Shown: positions 25,296-33,974 of the stretch, piece by piece
Layout: the number at the start of each line of letters is the position of its first letter
Position numbering within the stretch: position 1 is the stretch's first letter
From: CALODL01 sp942492115
GTDB lineage: Bacteria; Planctomycetota; Phycisphaerae; UBA1845; CAIVHJ01
NCBI GenBank assembly: GCA_942492115.1
Contig: CALODL010000027.1
Span: 372,001-436,000, forward strand
Reading direction: 5' to 3'
DNA length: 64,000 nucleotides
Translations under genes and position numbers: made by a program
The notes under the pieces: model-generated
The model's database searches: none
Told to the model about the DNA's origin: nothing
What the model saw: only the letters and a program-made list of their open reading frames with translations

Positions 25296-25951
25296 GCCAG
25301 GCCATCCGGATCCTGTTGGTCGATGATCACACGATGGTTCGTGAGATGCTGCAGCTTCAGCTCGGCCGTGAGGCCGACCTGGACGTCGTGGGTACCGCGT
25401 CGAATGCCGAAGAAGCAGTGACGCTCAGTCGCGAGCTGAATCCCGATATCATCGTCATGGACATCGACATGCCCGGGGAACTCTGTTTCGCGGCAGCCCG
25501 GCAAATCAAGGCGACGCATGCCGATACGCGGATATTGTACCTCAGTGCGTTCTTTCATGATCGGTACATCGAAGACGCTCTTGCGGCGGGGGCGTCGGGT
25601 TACCTGACCAAGGATGAACCCATCGAAACGATTATCCGTGCAGTGCGGATGGCCGGCTCGGGGATCGCCTACTTCTCGCCCAAGGTGCAGTCACGGATCG
25701 TGGTCGATACGAAGGGCATGCGTTTGGGTCAGGAGAGTGGACGATCGCGGGCGTCGTTGTTGACCCAACGCGAGCTCGAGACCGTACGCTACATTGCGCG
25801 TGGACTGTCCAAGAAGGAGATTGCCGGATTGATGCACGTCAGCGTCAAGACGGTCGATATGCACACACAGAATTGTATGGCCAAGCTCGATATTCACGAT
25901 CGCGTCGAACTGGCCCGCTTTGCGATCCGTGAGGGACTCGCCGAAGCGTAG
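25292..25951 (+). CDS. LuxR/NarL-type response regulator
   Basis: A 219-aa DNA-binding regulator. The receiver (about 1-125) has the acidic pair in LLVDDHTMVRE, the phospho-accepting Asp in IIVMDIDMPG, Ser in LYLSAF and Lys in GYLTKDE. The LuxR-type helix-turn-helix is at about 155-215: LTQRELETVRYIARGLSKKE, then SVKTVDMHTQNCMAKLDIHD. It should dimerise and bind DNA when phosphorylated by the hybrid kinase, with which its gene overlaps by 4 bases, so both are made in step. Target genes are not evident; the two tiny ORFs that follow are candidates by position only. Confidence 0.95.
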   Translation: MSQAIRILLVDDHTMVREMLQLQLGREADLDVVGTASNAEEAVTLSRELNPDIIVMDIDMPGELCFAAARQIKATHADTRILYLSAFFHDRYIEDALAAGASGYLTKDEPIETIIRAVRMAGSGIAYFSPKVQSRIVVDTKGMRLGQESGRSRASLLTQRELETVRYIARGLSKKEIAGLMHVSVKTVDMHTQNCMAKLDIHDRVELARFAIREGLAEA

Positions 25952-26178
25952 CGCCGTGCAAAAACGAGTTGATTTGTAGCCTCTAATGAAGCCCGCGCAT
26001 ACAATCCCTCCGGTTTGGCCGGCCGATCGGGAATTCTCCCGATACTCGGTGGTCAATCTACAACTTAGGTTGAAGACTGAAACGGGTCGCAGGGGGTGTG
26101 GCCCGATATGTGGTGGTCGAGCGTTCTGACGGCGGCCGATCGCAACCAGCATCACTCAAGCCTGAGAAGGGGTGTACC

Positions 26179-26391
26179 GTGCACTATGCCGAAGATCATG
26201 CGCGCACGACCGACGAGTTTGCCCGGCGAGCTGCCCGGACAGTCGCCGACATGTGGCTCGCGGAATGTGGCAGGGCGTTGACCGAAAGCGAGGTGGCAAT
26301 CCTGGCCGTTACGGTTCAGGGGGTGCTCACGAATGGCTCGAGACGCGCCCGCAGGGCGCAAATTGCTGAGGTCACCTGGGTTGCGTCCTGA
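26179..26391 (+). CDS. Tiny helical protein A (related to the protein at 26636)
   Basis: A 70-aa protein. The GTG at 26179 has AGAAGGGG 6 bases upstream; an in-frame ATG at 26098 would add 27 residues that look non-coding. It is predicted mostly helical and has no signal or membrane segment. A 39-residue stretch aligns without gaps with the protein at 26636-26830 at 10 identities (including ...F...AAR.V...W and the following LT/LS-E/D turn). The family is not recognised. The reading frame ends close before the second small gene's leader. Confidence 0.55.
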   Translation: MHYAEDHARTTDEFARRAARTVADMWLAECGRALTESEVAILAVTVQGVLTNGSRRARRAQIAEVTWVAS

Positions 26392-26635
26392 GTACCTCAT
26401 CTGTTTAGGGCGCAAGAAATTGGGTGTTTACCCAAGGGGAATCCGACAGGTCATTTTCTAGAATGACAGCAGCGTTTGGGTGTTCCAGGTCTTGGATGAG
26501 AAGCGCTGGTGGATACGCGAGAACGCTGTTCCGCTTGCAATGTACTAGAGCTGTTTATTGGGGCCGCCGCCGACACGAGCGGACGGCGACCAGGTGCAAA
26601 TACAGATGGTCAGACCATATTGGGAAAACGAAGAC

Positions 26636-26830
26636 ATGGCTCAAGCAACACATGCCGAGAACGGAGTGGTCGCTCACGACGACATGCTCAACGCGTTTTC
26701 AGAAGAAGCCGCACGCAGGGTGATCGAATTGTGGGCGACGTTCAGCAACGAAACGCTTAGTGATGCCGACCAGGCCAAACTTGTCGACAACATCTGGGAA
26801 GTCGTCGCATTCAAACAGTTTCGTCGTTAG
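26636..26830 (+). CDS. Tiny helical protein B (related to the protein at 26179)
   Basis: A 64-aa acidic, helical protein starting MAQATHAENG; an ATG at 26606 (MVRPYW) would add ten residues. The core SEEAARRVIELWATFSNE followed by LSDADQAKLVDN matches the tiny protein upstream over 39 ungapped residues. There is no clear ribosome site at either start. No signal peptide is present. It could be a small regulator or adaptor of the two-component system upstream; this rests only on position. Confidence 0.5.
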   Translation: MAQATHAENGVVAHDDMLNAFSEEAARRVIELWATFSNETLSDADQAKLVDNIWEVVAFKQFRR

Positions 26831-26963
26831 TCCGGCCTGATTCCGAACTCGCCCATCCAGGCTGGAACGAACTCCCCACCCGCCGCAGCGCACAGACCGG
26901 TGCGCTTTGTACCTGATCACCATGTATTCGATGATGTAGGCGCCACAGGGTGTCTGCGGCTCA

Positions 26964-28115
26964 TCAGGCACGTCTACGTCGAATGACCGCGCCTGCTGCA
27001 CCAAGCAGCCCCATGGCGAGTATCATCAAGCCGATCCCCGATGCTGCCGGTACAGCCGGTTCGAACGGGATGGCCTCTCCGCAGCCCAGCGGGACGATCG
27101 CGGTCGGCTCGGCATTCAGCACAGCGAAGTACAGCCGCGTGTTATCGAGGATCAACTGAGCCCCGGGTTCGATGGTCAGCGTGTTGACATACAGTGCTTC
27201 AGTGCAGGGGCCTTTGACCGATTCGTCGTTGTCGAACAAGTCGCGCAAGATCACCTGCTGTCCCTGCGAAATGATGAGTTCACCGTGAGCGAAGTTATTG
27301 ATGAAGCCGCGTGGCTGAGGTCCAAGGTCCGTTCCGGCGGCCTCGAATTCACTGACATCGCCGCCCGGATCTCCGGTCTCGGGTTCGGGCCCCGGGCCGA
27401 TACAAGTGCCGCGCATGCGCACCTTCCCCGACTGGAACCTGTAGATTGACTTGTCCTTGCTGAAGTTGTTGAAGCTACCTGCGACACACATGGCCACCGA
27501 CGAGGTGTAGTCGATATGAGCCTTGTTGAAAATGGACACATCTCCTTCGATGGCCATTGCGGCATCATCTCCGACAATGAGGTCAGGTGGAGTGCAATCG
27601 CCCGGATCCCCGATGCTGAGCGAGCCCGAGGTCTGAGCGCTCATCGTTCCTTCGAGAAACAGGCCGCCCGCGGGTGTACTGGGGCCGCCAATGATATCGA
27701 TCGAGCCAGCCAGGAGAGCGGCTGACGATGAGGAACCGGAGCCCACATACTGACCGCCGAGGTCCAGGGTGACTGCACCCAGAACTGTGAGGTTCGCGGT
27801 ATCGACGGTCAGTACCGCGTTGTCGCCAATGGTGCCACCGGCAACGAAAGTATTGATGGCGACATCGATGTCCAGGAACGGGTCGTCGGTGCTGTCGAGG
27901 AAGACCTCGTAGGTGTCGACCCCGTTGTTGGGGACCTCGTCGGGGTCCCAGTTGTCGGCACAACTCCAGTCGGTCGTCAGGTCAGGGGCGTCCTCGCACC
28001 CGCCATCGTAGTTGCTGGTCGTTTGCCCCCAGGCCACGCTGCCGGACGTCAAGACGGCCAGCACTGTCGTCCAACTCCGCGCACGGAGTCCTGTGCTCAT
28101 CAAGCGGTCGATCAT
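26964..28115 (-). CDS. Exported beta-repeat protein with C-terminal sorting-like tail
   Basis: A 383-aa protein. The ATG at 28115 has GGAGGTGA 9 bases upstream. It has a signal peptide (cleavage near VAWGQ, about residue 31), then NWDPDEVPNNGVDT and repeated beta segments with a CTPPDLIVGDDA unit. The C-terminus is VPAAS, a hydrophobic helix (GLMILAMGLLGAAG) and a basic RRRR end: the three-part layout of exosortase-sorted proteins (PEP-CTERM-like). The NW.P..VPNNG start, the CxPP unit and the ALYVNTLTIEPGAQ part near the end all have counterparts in the 2075-aa protein. It lies 51 bases behind a kinase gene and so belongs to an ECF-kinase-surface protein operon. Confidence 0.85.
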   Translation of the reverse strand: MIDRLMSTGLRARSWTTVLAVLTSGSVAWGQTTSNYDGGCEDAPDLTTDWSCADNWDPDEVPNNGVDTYEVFLDSTDDPFLDIDVAINTFVAGGTIGDNAVLTVDTANLTVLGAVTLDLGGQYVGSGSSSSAALLAGSIDIIGGPSTPAGGLFLEGTMSAQTSGSLSIGDPGDCTPPDLIVGDDAAMAIEGDVSIFNKAHIDYTSSVAMCVAGSFNNFSKDKSIYRFQSGKVRMRGTCIGPGPEPETGDPGGDVSEFEAAGTDLGPQPRGFINNFAHGELIISQGQQVILRDLFDNDESVKGPCTEALYVNTLTIEPGAQLILDNTRLYFAVLNAEPTAIVPLGCGEAIPFEPAVPAASGIGLMILAMGLLGAAGAVIRRRRA

Positions 28116-28166
28116 GATGTTCTCTCACCTCCTGGCCATCAGGGTGGCCAGGTTCATCTTAAGGGA

Positions 28167-30449
28167 TTAGTCCCTGCCCGTGCCATCCTCCAGCAGACGC
28201 CGTGCCGCATCTGCGAGGCTCATTAGTTCTTCATGGGAGTCGTACCACAGGAGACCCTTTTCGGCCTGGAAATACACATCGCCTGGGTCCTGCAGGTTTT
28301 CTGGCCATTGGGCCTCGGCCTGGACCAGCGCTGCTTCTGCCTCCTCCGTGCGTCCCAGGCGGGCAAAGGCCACGGCGCGAAGGAGGTGGCCGTAGGCTTC
28401 CAGATCTCCCCCGATGGTGGCTGCTTCCGCCTGCAGGATGACCTCGTTCATCGTCGTAGCCGCTGGGTCTTCGTTTGCCAGCAGAGCCAGGGCCAGAATG
28501 CGGTTGTACCGTCCGTCACGGATGTCGCGGTCTGCCAGAGCTTTCTTGGCGAAGTCGAGGGCCAGATCGACGTTGCGGAAGGCCGGCTGCAGGTAGGTCC
28601 GGGCGATCAGCACCGCATTCCGCGAATCTCGAACATCGATGGTCGCAGCCGTTTGCAGAGTCAGGAGGGTCGCGGGTTTTCCGGCGTGCATCTGGAGGAT
28701 ACCGATGGTGCGATAGATGCCGTCATCGTCCTGGCCTTTGCGCTCCGGGCAGTGATCGAGCCCTGCCGTAGCCGTGGCCAGGGCCTCCGCCAGTGCACCT
28801 TTGAGTGTCAGGACTTTTGCCAGATTGGAATAGGCGTAGTGGTAGTCGGGCTTGATCTCCAGGCATCTTCGTGCGGCCTTCTCCGCAGCATCCAGGTCAC
28901 CCAACGAGTAGTACAGCGTACTTTGCAGGTTGAACTGACCGTGCGCATCAGGCTTGCGCCCCACGGCAAGGTGTGAGTACCGCAGCGCCTCGTTGAGCAT
29001 TTCGGTGTTGCGGTAATCGTAGCTGTGGTCGAAATGTTCCTTCTTGAGCGAATATGCCTTGTAAGCGAGAGCGCGATAATGATCTGGCGCGACCGCCAGG
29101 ACGGCATCGAAGTGCTTGATTGCCTCCGAGTACCATTTGTCAGTCATGTGGCGGAAACCCATATCGATGTGCTCGTCAATGCGCCGTTCGTTGAGTTGGT
29201 GTTGCGCATACAGTCCGAACGCGGAGGCGAGGACAAAGAACCCGGCGGTGATGGCGATCTTACCACGGTGGCGGGTGGCCGATTTGCGCAGGACGTACCA
29301 GCTGCTGTCGCGTTTGGCTTCGATGGGTTCGCCGTTCAGATAGTGCCGCAGATCTCGCGCCAGGTCGCCCGCACTCTGGTAGCGCCGTCCGGGCTCCTTG
29401 GCCAGAGCCTTGAGCACGATGGTTTGAACTTCATTGTCGATCGGGCACTTTCCAGGGCGCAAGCGCCTGCCCGAGGGCACGGCCACACCCGAGCCCTTCG
29501 TCCATTGGCGCGTGGGCGGGGTTGGAGGTGTTTCGGCGATGTGCCGCAGAGCATCGGCCATCTGGCCGTCGACCGGATACGGGTAGGTCCCCGTCAAGAC
29601 CTCGTAGAGCATGACGCCGAGGGCGTAGATGTCCGAGCGTGTATCGATGTTGTCCCCGCTGCCTCGGGCTTGTTCGGGCGACATGTAGGGGATGGTGCCA
29701 AGAACCTGGGCGCTGTTGGATACCAGTGTATCCCGTGGTCCGGCCAGACCCTTGGCCAGTCCGAAATCCAGAACCTTGGGCGCGCCGGTGTGATCGACAA
29801 GAACGTTGGATGGTTTCAAATCGCGGTGGATGACCCCGCGTTGGTGCGCGTACTGTACTGCATCGCAGACATGTGCGAACAGCTTCAGCGTGTGCTCGAC
29901 GTCAAGGTGGCGTCCCTGCACGAAGCGGTCGAGACGCTCGCCGCGGATGTAGTCCATGACGTAATACTGCATGCCGTCGGGTAGCGCGCCGGAGTCGAAG
30001 ATTGCAATGATGTGCTGATGCTTGAGCCGGGCGACCAACTCCACCTCACGATCGAAACGTTTTTGAGCGGAGTGTGACGCAAACTGGCCGGCCAGCAGGA
30101 TCTTGATCGCGACCTTGCGTCTCGTCGATTCCTGCAAAGCCTCGAAAACGATACCCTGGCCGCCGCGGTGCAGTTCGCGGAGGATACGGTAGCCGGGAAT
30201 CGTCGGCGGAGCGGCTTCCGGTGCAGCCTTGGGCGATGATCCGTCGGAGTCCAGTGTCGGTGGTTCCGGAGCGGCCGCCATGGCGCGTACGTGCGGGAGG
30301 AGACGCTCGTTATCCTGGACGAGTTCGCGGTCTTGCTCCGAGCATGATTTGCACTCGGACAGGTGTTCGGCAATGTGGGCACAGTCGACGGCGCTCAGCT
30401 CGCCGGCGTGATAACGCTCGAGTTCGACTGGTGTCAGACACTCGATCAT
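28167..30449 (-). CDS. Membrane Ser/Thr protein kinase with N-terminal ZAS-like motif and C-terminal TPRs
   Basis: A 760-aa kinase. The ATG at 30449 overlaps the sigma factor stop (ATGA), which fixes the start. Residues 1-40 (LTPVELERYHAGELSAVDC.. then HLSECKSC with His29, Cys33, Cys36) match the zinc-binding anti-sigma pattern well. The kinase domain is about 86-350: HRGGQGIVFEA loop, Lys116, HRDLKPSN from 208, DFG 228-230, GTIPYMSPEQARG. An insertion near 335 (PPTPPTRQWTKGSG) follows. A membrane helix is at about 396-415 and TPR-like repeats follow to the end. It is co-translated with its sigma factor, so the kinase may hold the sigma factor at the membrane through its first 40 residues. 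That binding is inferred. Confidence 0.95.
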   Translation of the reverse strand: MIECLTPVELERYHAGELSAVDCAHIAEHLSECKSCSEQDRELVQDNERLLPHVRAMAAAPEPPTLDSDGSSPKAAPEAAPPTIPGYRILRELHRGGQGIVFEALQESTRRKVAIKILLAGQFASHSAQKRFDREVELVARLKHQHIIAIFDSGALPDGMQYYVMDYIRGERLDRFVQGRHLDVEHTLKLFAHVCDAVQYAHQRGVIHRDLKPSNVLVDHTGAPKVLDFGLAKGLAGPRDTLVSNSAQVLGTIPYMSPEQARGSGDNIDTRSDIYALGVMLYEVLTGTYPYPVDGQMADALRHIAETPPTPPTRQWTKGSGVAVPSGRRLRPGKCPIDNEVQTIVLKALAKEPGRRYQSAGDLARDLRHYLNGEPIEAKRDSSWYVLRKSATRHRGKIAITAGFFVLASAFGLYAQHQLNERRIDEHIDMGFRHMTDKWYSEAIKHFDAVLAVAPDHYRALAYKAYSLKKEHFDHSYDYRNTEMLNEALRYSHLAVGRKPDAHGQFNLQSTLYYSLGDLDAAEKAARRCLEIKPDYHYAYSNLAKVLTLKGALAEALATATAGLDHCPERKGQDDDGIYRTIGILQMHAGKPATLLTLQTAATIDVRDSRNAVLIARTYLQPAFRNVDLALDFAKKALADRDIRDGRYNRILALALLANEDPAATTMNEVILQAEAATIGGDLEAYGHLLRAVAFARLGRTEEAEAALVQAEAQWPENLQDPGDVYFQAEKGLLWYDSHEELMSLADAARRLLEDGTGRD

Positions 30450-31024
30450 TCTTCGGTTCCACCGAGCAGTTCGGTCATCTTGACGTTGAGTTTGCGGTTG
30501 ATGCGCCACTTGATGCCGTAGAGCTGATTGGTGTTCAGGTTCATTTCGGCACAGACCTCCTCGGCTGGTCGGCCGTCGAGCACATAGGCCTTGTAGGCCT
30601 CAAAGCTGCCGTCCTCGACGTCTTCACGGATGAGCTTGAGGGCGTGGCGAATGTGCTCTTCGAGCCACAACCTGTCGAATTCCTGCTCGGGCGATGGACC
30701 GGGGTCCGGTACTTTCTGGAGGACGTCTGTCTTGGCCTGTTTCTGGCGCGCGTCACGGACCAGGTTTCGAGAGCGGTTGTTGACCAGGGTCTTCAGCCAG
30801 CCCTTGAACCGTCCTTTCTTGGGGTCATAGTCGAATGTCGTGATGTGTTTATGAATGGCCACCATACAGTACTGGGTGACATCCTCGGAGTCCGCGTCAC
30901 TGAGTCCCCAGACCTTGGCATAACGGTAGAGCAGCGGCCGGTAAATCGAATCGAACTCGACCCACGCAGTCTTGTTTTGCGGGTCGCGGACCCGCATGAG
31001 CAGGCTGGCCCGTGTGACATCCAT
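30446..31024 (-). CDS. ECF-type RNA polymerase sigma factor
   Basis: A 192-aa sigma factor. The ATG at 31024 is chosen over an upstream reading from 31147 because AAGAAGGT lies 8 bases before it and because the product then starts at the conserved MDVTRASLLMRVRDP. Region 2: VEFDSIYRPLLYRYAKVWG, DADSEDVTQYCMVAIHKH, KKGRFKGWLKTLVNNRSRN. Region 4: DGRPAEEVCAEMNLNTNQLY followed by IKWRINRKL. It shares its start and the PxNKTxW motif with the sigma factor at 16099-16719. The last 4 bases overlap the kinase gene, so the pair is translationally coupled. No separate anti-sigma gene exists nearby. Confidence 0.95.
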   Translation of the reverse strand: MDVTRASLLMRVRDPQNKTAWVEFDSIYRPLLYRYAKVWGLSDADSEDVTQYCMVAIHKHITTFDYDPKKGRFKGWLKTLVNNRSRNLVRDARQKQAKTDVLQKVPDPGPSPEQEFDRLWLEEHIRHALKLIREDVEDGSFEAYKAYVLDGRPAEEVCAEMNLNTNQLYGIKWRINRKLNVKMTELLGGTEE

Positions 31025-31380
31025 GGGCTGGGACCTTCTTGACGTGATGTTCAGGCGGCAGAGGTTAACTTCCAGCATACTCACTCGGCCCAACGATGCC
31101 AAGGGCAAGGAGTTGGGGCGTTCGTAGAGTATGGTCGATCGATGCACGTCGGGTCTCCTGGCCGGTGATGCGGCCGCGGCTACGGGCCGGACTGTCCTAC
31201 TCTGTACCCCGAGAAGGGCGAGATCTTATGCGGACCCTGGTTGCTGTCCAGAGTGGTTGGCGGGCCACCGGGCGGCCGACAATGTATGCTGTGGACGGCC
31301 TCGATGGTTCCTCCAGCGGGGGGAGGATCTGGCCGCGCCAGGCAACGGGGGATCGAGTCAGCTGATAGAAGGAGCAGACC
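31025..31380. other. Intergenic region between divergent genes
   Basis: This 356-base stretch separates the sigma factor gene (minus) from a lipoprotein gene (plus). Apart from the two ribosome sites (AAGAAGGT near 31033 on the minus strand and AGAAGGAG near 31367 on the plus strand) no clear promoter or coding frame is seen. Confidence 0.5.
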
Positions 31381-32217
31381 ATGAACCGCAACATCCAACT
31401 CCTCAGAACTGCGTTATCCATCTGTCTCGTCGGGCCCGTCTGGCTGGCCGGCTGTAGCGGCAATGCCGGGACGATGATGCCAGCCCCGGGCGGTGACGAG
31501 GCCCCTGAGATTCCCCCCGAGTCGTCGATGGTCATGGACTTCCAGGATTTCCAGGGCAACGCGCGGGTGTCGAATCAGCTCATCGAGAATTGGGGTCGCT
31601 CGTTCTTCAGTGTCGCGCTGTGGAGCACGGCGGTGACAGTTACGCTCGCAGTACCGGTCGCGGCGTTCCGTGAGTCGTTCAACCATACACCCGAGCGGCG
31701 CACGGACGGCACGTGGGTCTGGGGCTACGATGTCCCGGTCAACGGGATGACTTTCTCCGCCGAGTTGACTGCCGCGGCGACCGGGGACGAGATCGAATGG
31801 AACATGTTCCTCTCGAAAGAGGGGGAGTACTCAGACGTCAACTGGTTCAGCGGGCGTTCGAACCTGACGGTGACGTCAGGAACCTGGCGGTTGAACCATA
31901 AACCCACCGCGCTGGAGCCCTTCCTCGACATCGAGTGGAGCCAGGATCCTGGCGGCGTGCCCGCAGACATTCGCTACACCAATATCCAACCTGGCGAGTC
32001 CAACCACGGCGGGTTCATTTACTACGCTGTGACGGACGGTGCAGACTACGATCGCGTCTATGAGATCTACCTGCCCGCCGACGAAAACCGCGTCAACATC
32101 GAATGGAACAGTGCGACGATGGCGGGGCGTTTGAAAGAGCCCAACCATTTTGGCGACGATGTATGGCATTGCTGGAGCACCGAGCTGCGTGACGTGGCCT
32201 GCCCGGACGGGGAGTAG
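31381..32217 (+). CDS. Lipoprotein, unknown function
   Basis: A 278-aa protein starting at an ATG with AGAAGGAG 6 bases upstream. A lipoprotein signal ends in WLAGC (Cys at residue 25), followed by a short Gly/Pro-rich linker. The rest is predicted beta-rich with many Trp (WGYDVPVNGMTF, EWNMFLSKEG, DDVWHCWSTELRD), suggesting a single beta-sandwich or barrel-like domain on the membrane surface. No catalytic motif is seen and no family is recognised. It converges with another lipoprotein gene 19 bases away. Confidence 0.8.
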   Translation: MNRNIQLLRTALSICLVGPVWLAGCSGNAGTMMPAPGGDEAPEIPPESSMVMDFQDFQGNARVSNQLIENWGRSFFSVALWSTAVTVTLAVPVAAFRESFNHTPERRTDGTWVWGYDVPVNGMTFSAELTAAATGDEIEWNMFLSKEGEYSDVNWFSGRSNLTVTSGTWRLNHKPTALEPFLDIEWSQDPGGVPADIRYTNIQPGESNHGGFIYYAVTDGADYDRVYEIYLPADENRVNIEWNSATMAGRLKEPNHFGDDVWHCWSTELRDVACPDGE

Positions 32218-32236
32218 GCGATTGGGGATGCCCACA

Positions 32237-33211
32237 TCACATCCGTGGCGGGATGGTTGTGACCGGGGTGTCCGCAGGAGGCTGGACGCTCAGGTACAGC
32301 ACGTCGATCACGCCGGTCTCGCCATCGGCTGTCCAGTCACCGGTCCCTTCGAAGCGTAGCACACCCAGCTCGCCCGGAGGCTGGGCACAGTACACTGCAG
32401 TGCCCTCGAAGCGGATGGTGCATGCTTCGGCCGTGCCCGAGCCGGTATCGTTGTCCATGCCCTGCAATGCCAGGTCGATGGTCAGTTGGCCCTGTGTCAG
32501 AGTCATGATCCCATCGGGTGTCACATCGACACAGCCCTCTGGCTCATCCGTGCCACCGGTGGCCAGTACCGCGCCATTGATGGCCGATCCTTCGCCCAGA
32601 ATGGTCACGACTCCACCGACCGCTGCGGGCGTCTCGATTTGTCCGAGAACAAACGGATGGACGCCAAGGAGCAGCCATTCGCCAAGTGATCCGAGATCGT
32701 CGAGCTGACGATCGCACGAGGGGATGCGCACGACGCTGGTGAAGCCCAGTGTAGACATGAGTTCGCCCGAACGCAGAACGGCTTCGACCTCATCGAGCGC
32801 GCAACCCGGTTCTGGCGCGATGCCAGGTAGACAGGCTGTGCCATTGCCGATGATGTCGACCGCGCATTCTCGTCCACCATTGACATCATCGAAAACAGCC
32901 ATGACTGACAGGTCCTGGCCGTCGAATACGATGCTGGCCGGTGGATCGATGGTGGAACAAATGTCGGAGTTGTCTTCGGGCGAAAGCGTGATGTACTCGA
33001 TCGTTTCACCGTAGCCACCGATCAGATAAGTCAATGCTCCGATGGTCCACGGCTCGTTGGGAGCGAAGAACCCCCGTACATCGCTTTCGACCAACACGTC
33101 CTCCTGGGGATCCTGCTGGACGTCATCCATGTTGTCGGGTGGCAGCGGTCCGCGCTGGCAAGCAGGCAGAACCAGCAGGCCGAGGGTCATGAGCGGGATG
33201 GCGTGTCGCAT
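32237..33211 (-). CDS. Lipoprotein, unknown function
   Basis: A 324-aa protein. The ATG at 33211 is supported by GGGAGGA 6 bases upstream and by the lipoprotein signal it exposes (MRHAIPLMTLGLLVLPAC); the longer reading from 33379 would hide it. Then a low-complexity DDVQQDPQED linker and a beta-rich region. Six cysteines after the lipidated one could form disulfides. It contains a VGGVVTILGEGSAINGAVL segment and ends with VIDVLYLSVQPP. No known domain is recognised. It is probably displayed on a membrane. Confidence 0.8.
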   Translation of the reverse strand: MRHAIPLMTLGLLVLPACQRGPLPPDNMDDVQQDPQEDVLVESDVRGFFAPNEPWTIGALTYLIGGYGETIEYITLSPEDNSDICSTIDPPASIVFDGQDLSVMAVFDDVNGGRECAVDIIGNGTACLPGIAPEPGCALDEVEAVLRSGELMSTLGFTSVVRIPSCDRQLDDLGSLGEWLLLGVHPFVLGQIETPAAVGGVVTILGEGSAINGAVLATGGTDEPEGCVDVTPDGIMTLTQGQLTIDLALQGMDNDTGSGTAEACTIRFEGTAVYCAQPPGELGVLRFEGTGDWTADGETGVIDVLYLSVQPPADTPVTTIPPRM

Positions 33212-33403
33212 GAGTATCCTCCCGAGTGCGTGGGTCGTCTGTTGCCCCGACAGTGTAGAGTAGTATAACGGAAGGGGCAGATCGGTAGTAAGGCTGCTGG
33301 CCGGTCCTGGCGGTAAGCTGGTCCCGTCATGACGCTTCATCGAGCTGTCCGCCCACGCCTTTGGGTGGGAGCGGCCCATGAGCGCCCGGAATTGGAGTTT
33401 GGC

Positions 33404-33922
33404 ATGGACATTGGACGACTCATCAACTCACTCGAACGCTGCGGTCGGATTTTTCCAATCATGGTCAGCCAGGTTTCGGACGCCGAGGCGCGGTGGAAAC
33501 CGGCGGATGGCGCGTGGTCGATTCTCGAGATCATGCGTCATGTCCTCGATGAGGAGATCGAGGACTTTCGCCCGCGGATTGCGTCGACATTGGCTGACCC
33601 CCTGACTGCATGGCCGGCTATCGATCCGCCCGGCTGGGCCATCGCTCGGCGCTACAACGAGGCCGATCTGGGAGCAACGGTCGAGCGCTTCAAGGTCGAG
33701 CGGGCGGACTCGCTCGCGTGGCTGCGTGGCCTGGTCGATCCGCAGTGGTCCAACGCGCATCCCCACCCCTCGATTGGTTCGCTCAGTGCCGGCGAGCTGC
33801 TTGTCGCGTGGACCGCCCATGATGCCCTGCACCTGCGCCAGTTGGCCAAACGGATGTTTCAGCTTGCCGAAGATGCCGGCGGTGATTTCAGCGCCCGCTA
33901 CGCCGGAGGTTGGACGCTCTGA
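33404..33922 (+). CDS. DinB-like protein
   Basis: A 172-aa protein. The ATG at 33404 has GGAG 6 bases upstream. The helical layout and three spaced histidines, His46 (WSILEIMRHVLDEE), His139 and His143 (WTAHDALHLRQLAK, an HxxxH pair), are the metal site of the DinB/YfiT four-helix family. Members include thiol-dependent transferases and damage-inducible proteins of unknown role. It is cytoplasmic, with no signal peptide. Its substrate cannot be inferred; the neighbours are unrelated exported proteins. Confidence 0.8.
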   Translation: MDIGRLINSLERCGRIFPIMVSQVSDAEARWKPADGAWSILEIMRHVLDEEIEDFRPRIASTLADPLTAWPAIDPPGWAIARRYNEADLGATVERFKVERADSLAWLRGLVDPQWSNAHPHPSIGSLSAGELLVAWTAHDALHLRQLAKRMFQLAEDAGGDFSARYAGGWTL

Positions 33923-33974
33923 TTTCGCAAGGGGTGCCTGGCTGATCGTGGCGACGAAGGGATGCGTCGTTCAT

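Noticed and set aside
26024..26043. Hairpin atcggga-attc-tcccgat after the response regulator
   Set aside because: No T run follows on either strand and the stem is only 7 bp, so it is not called a terminator.
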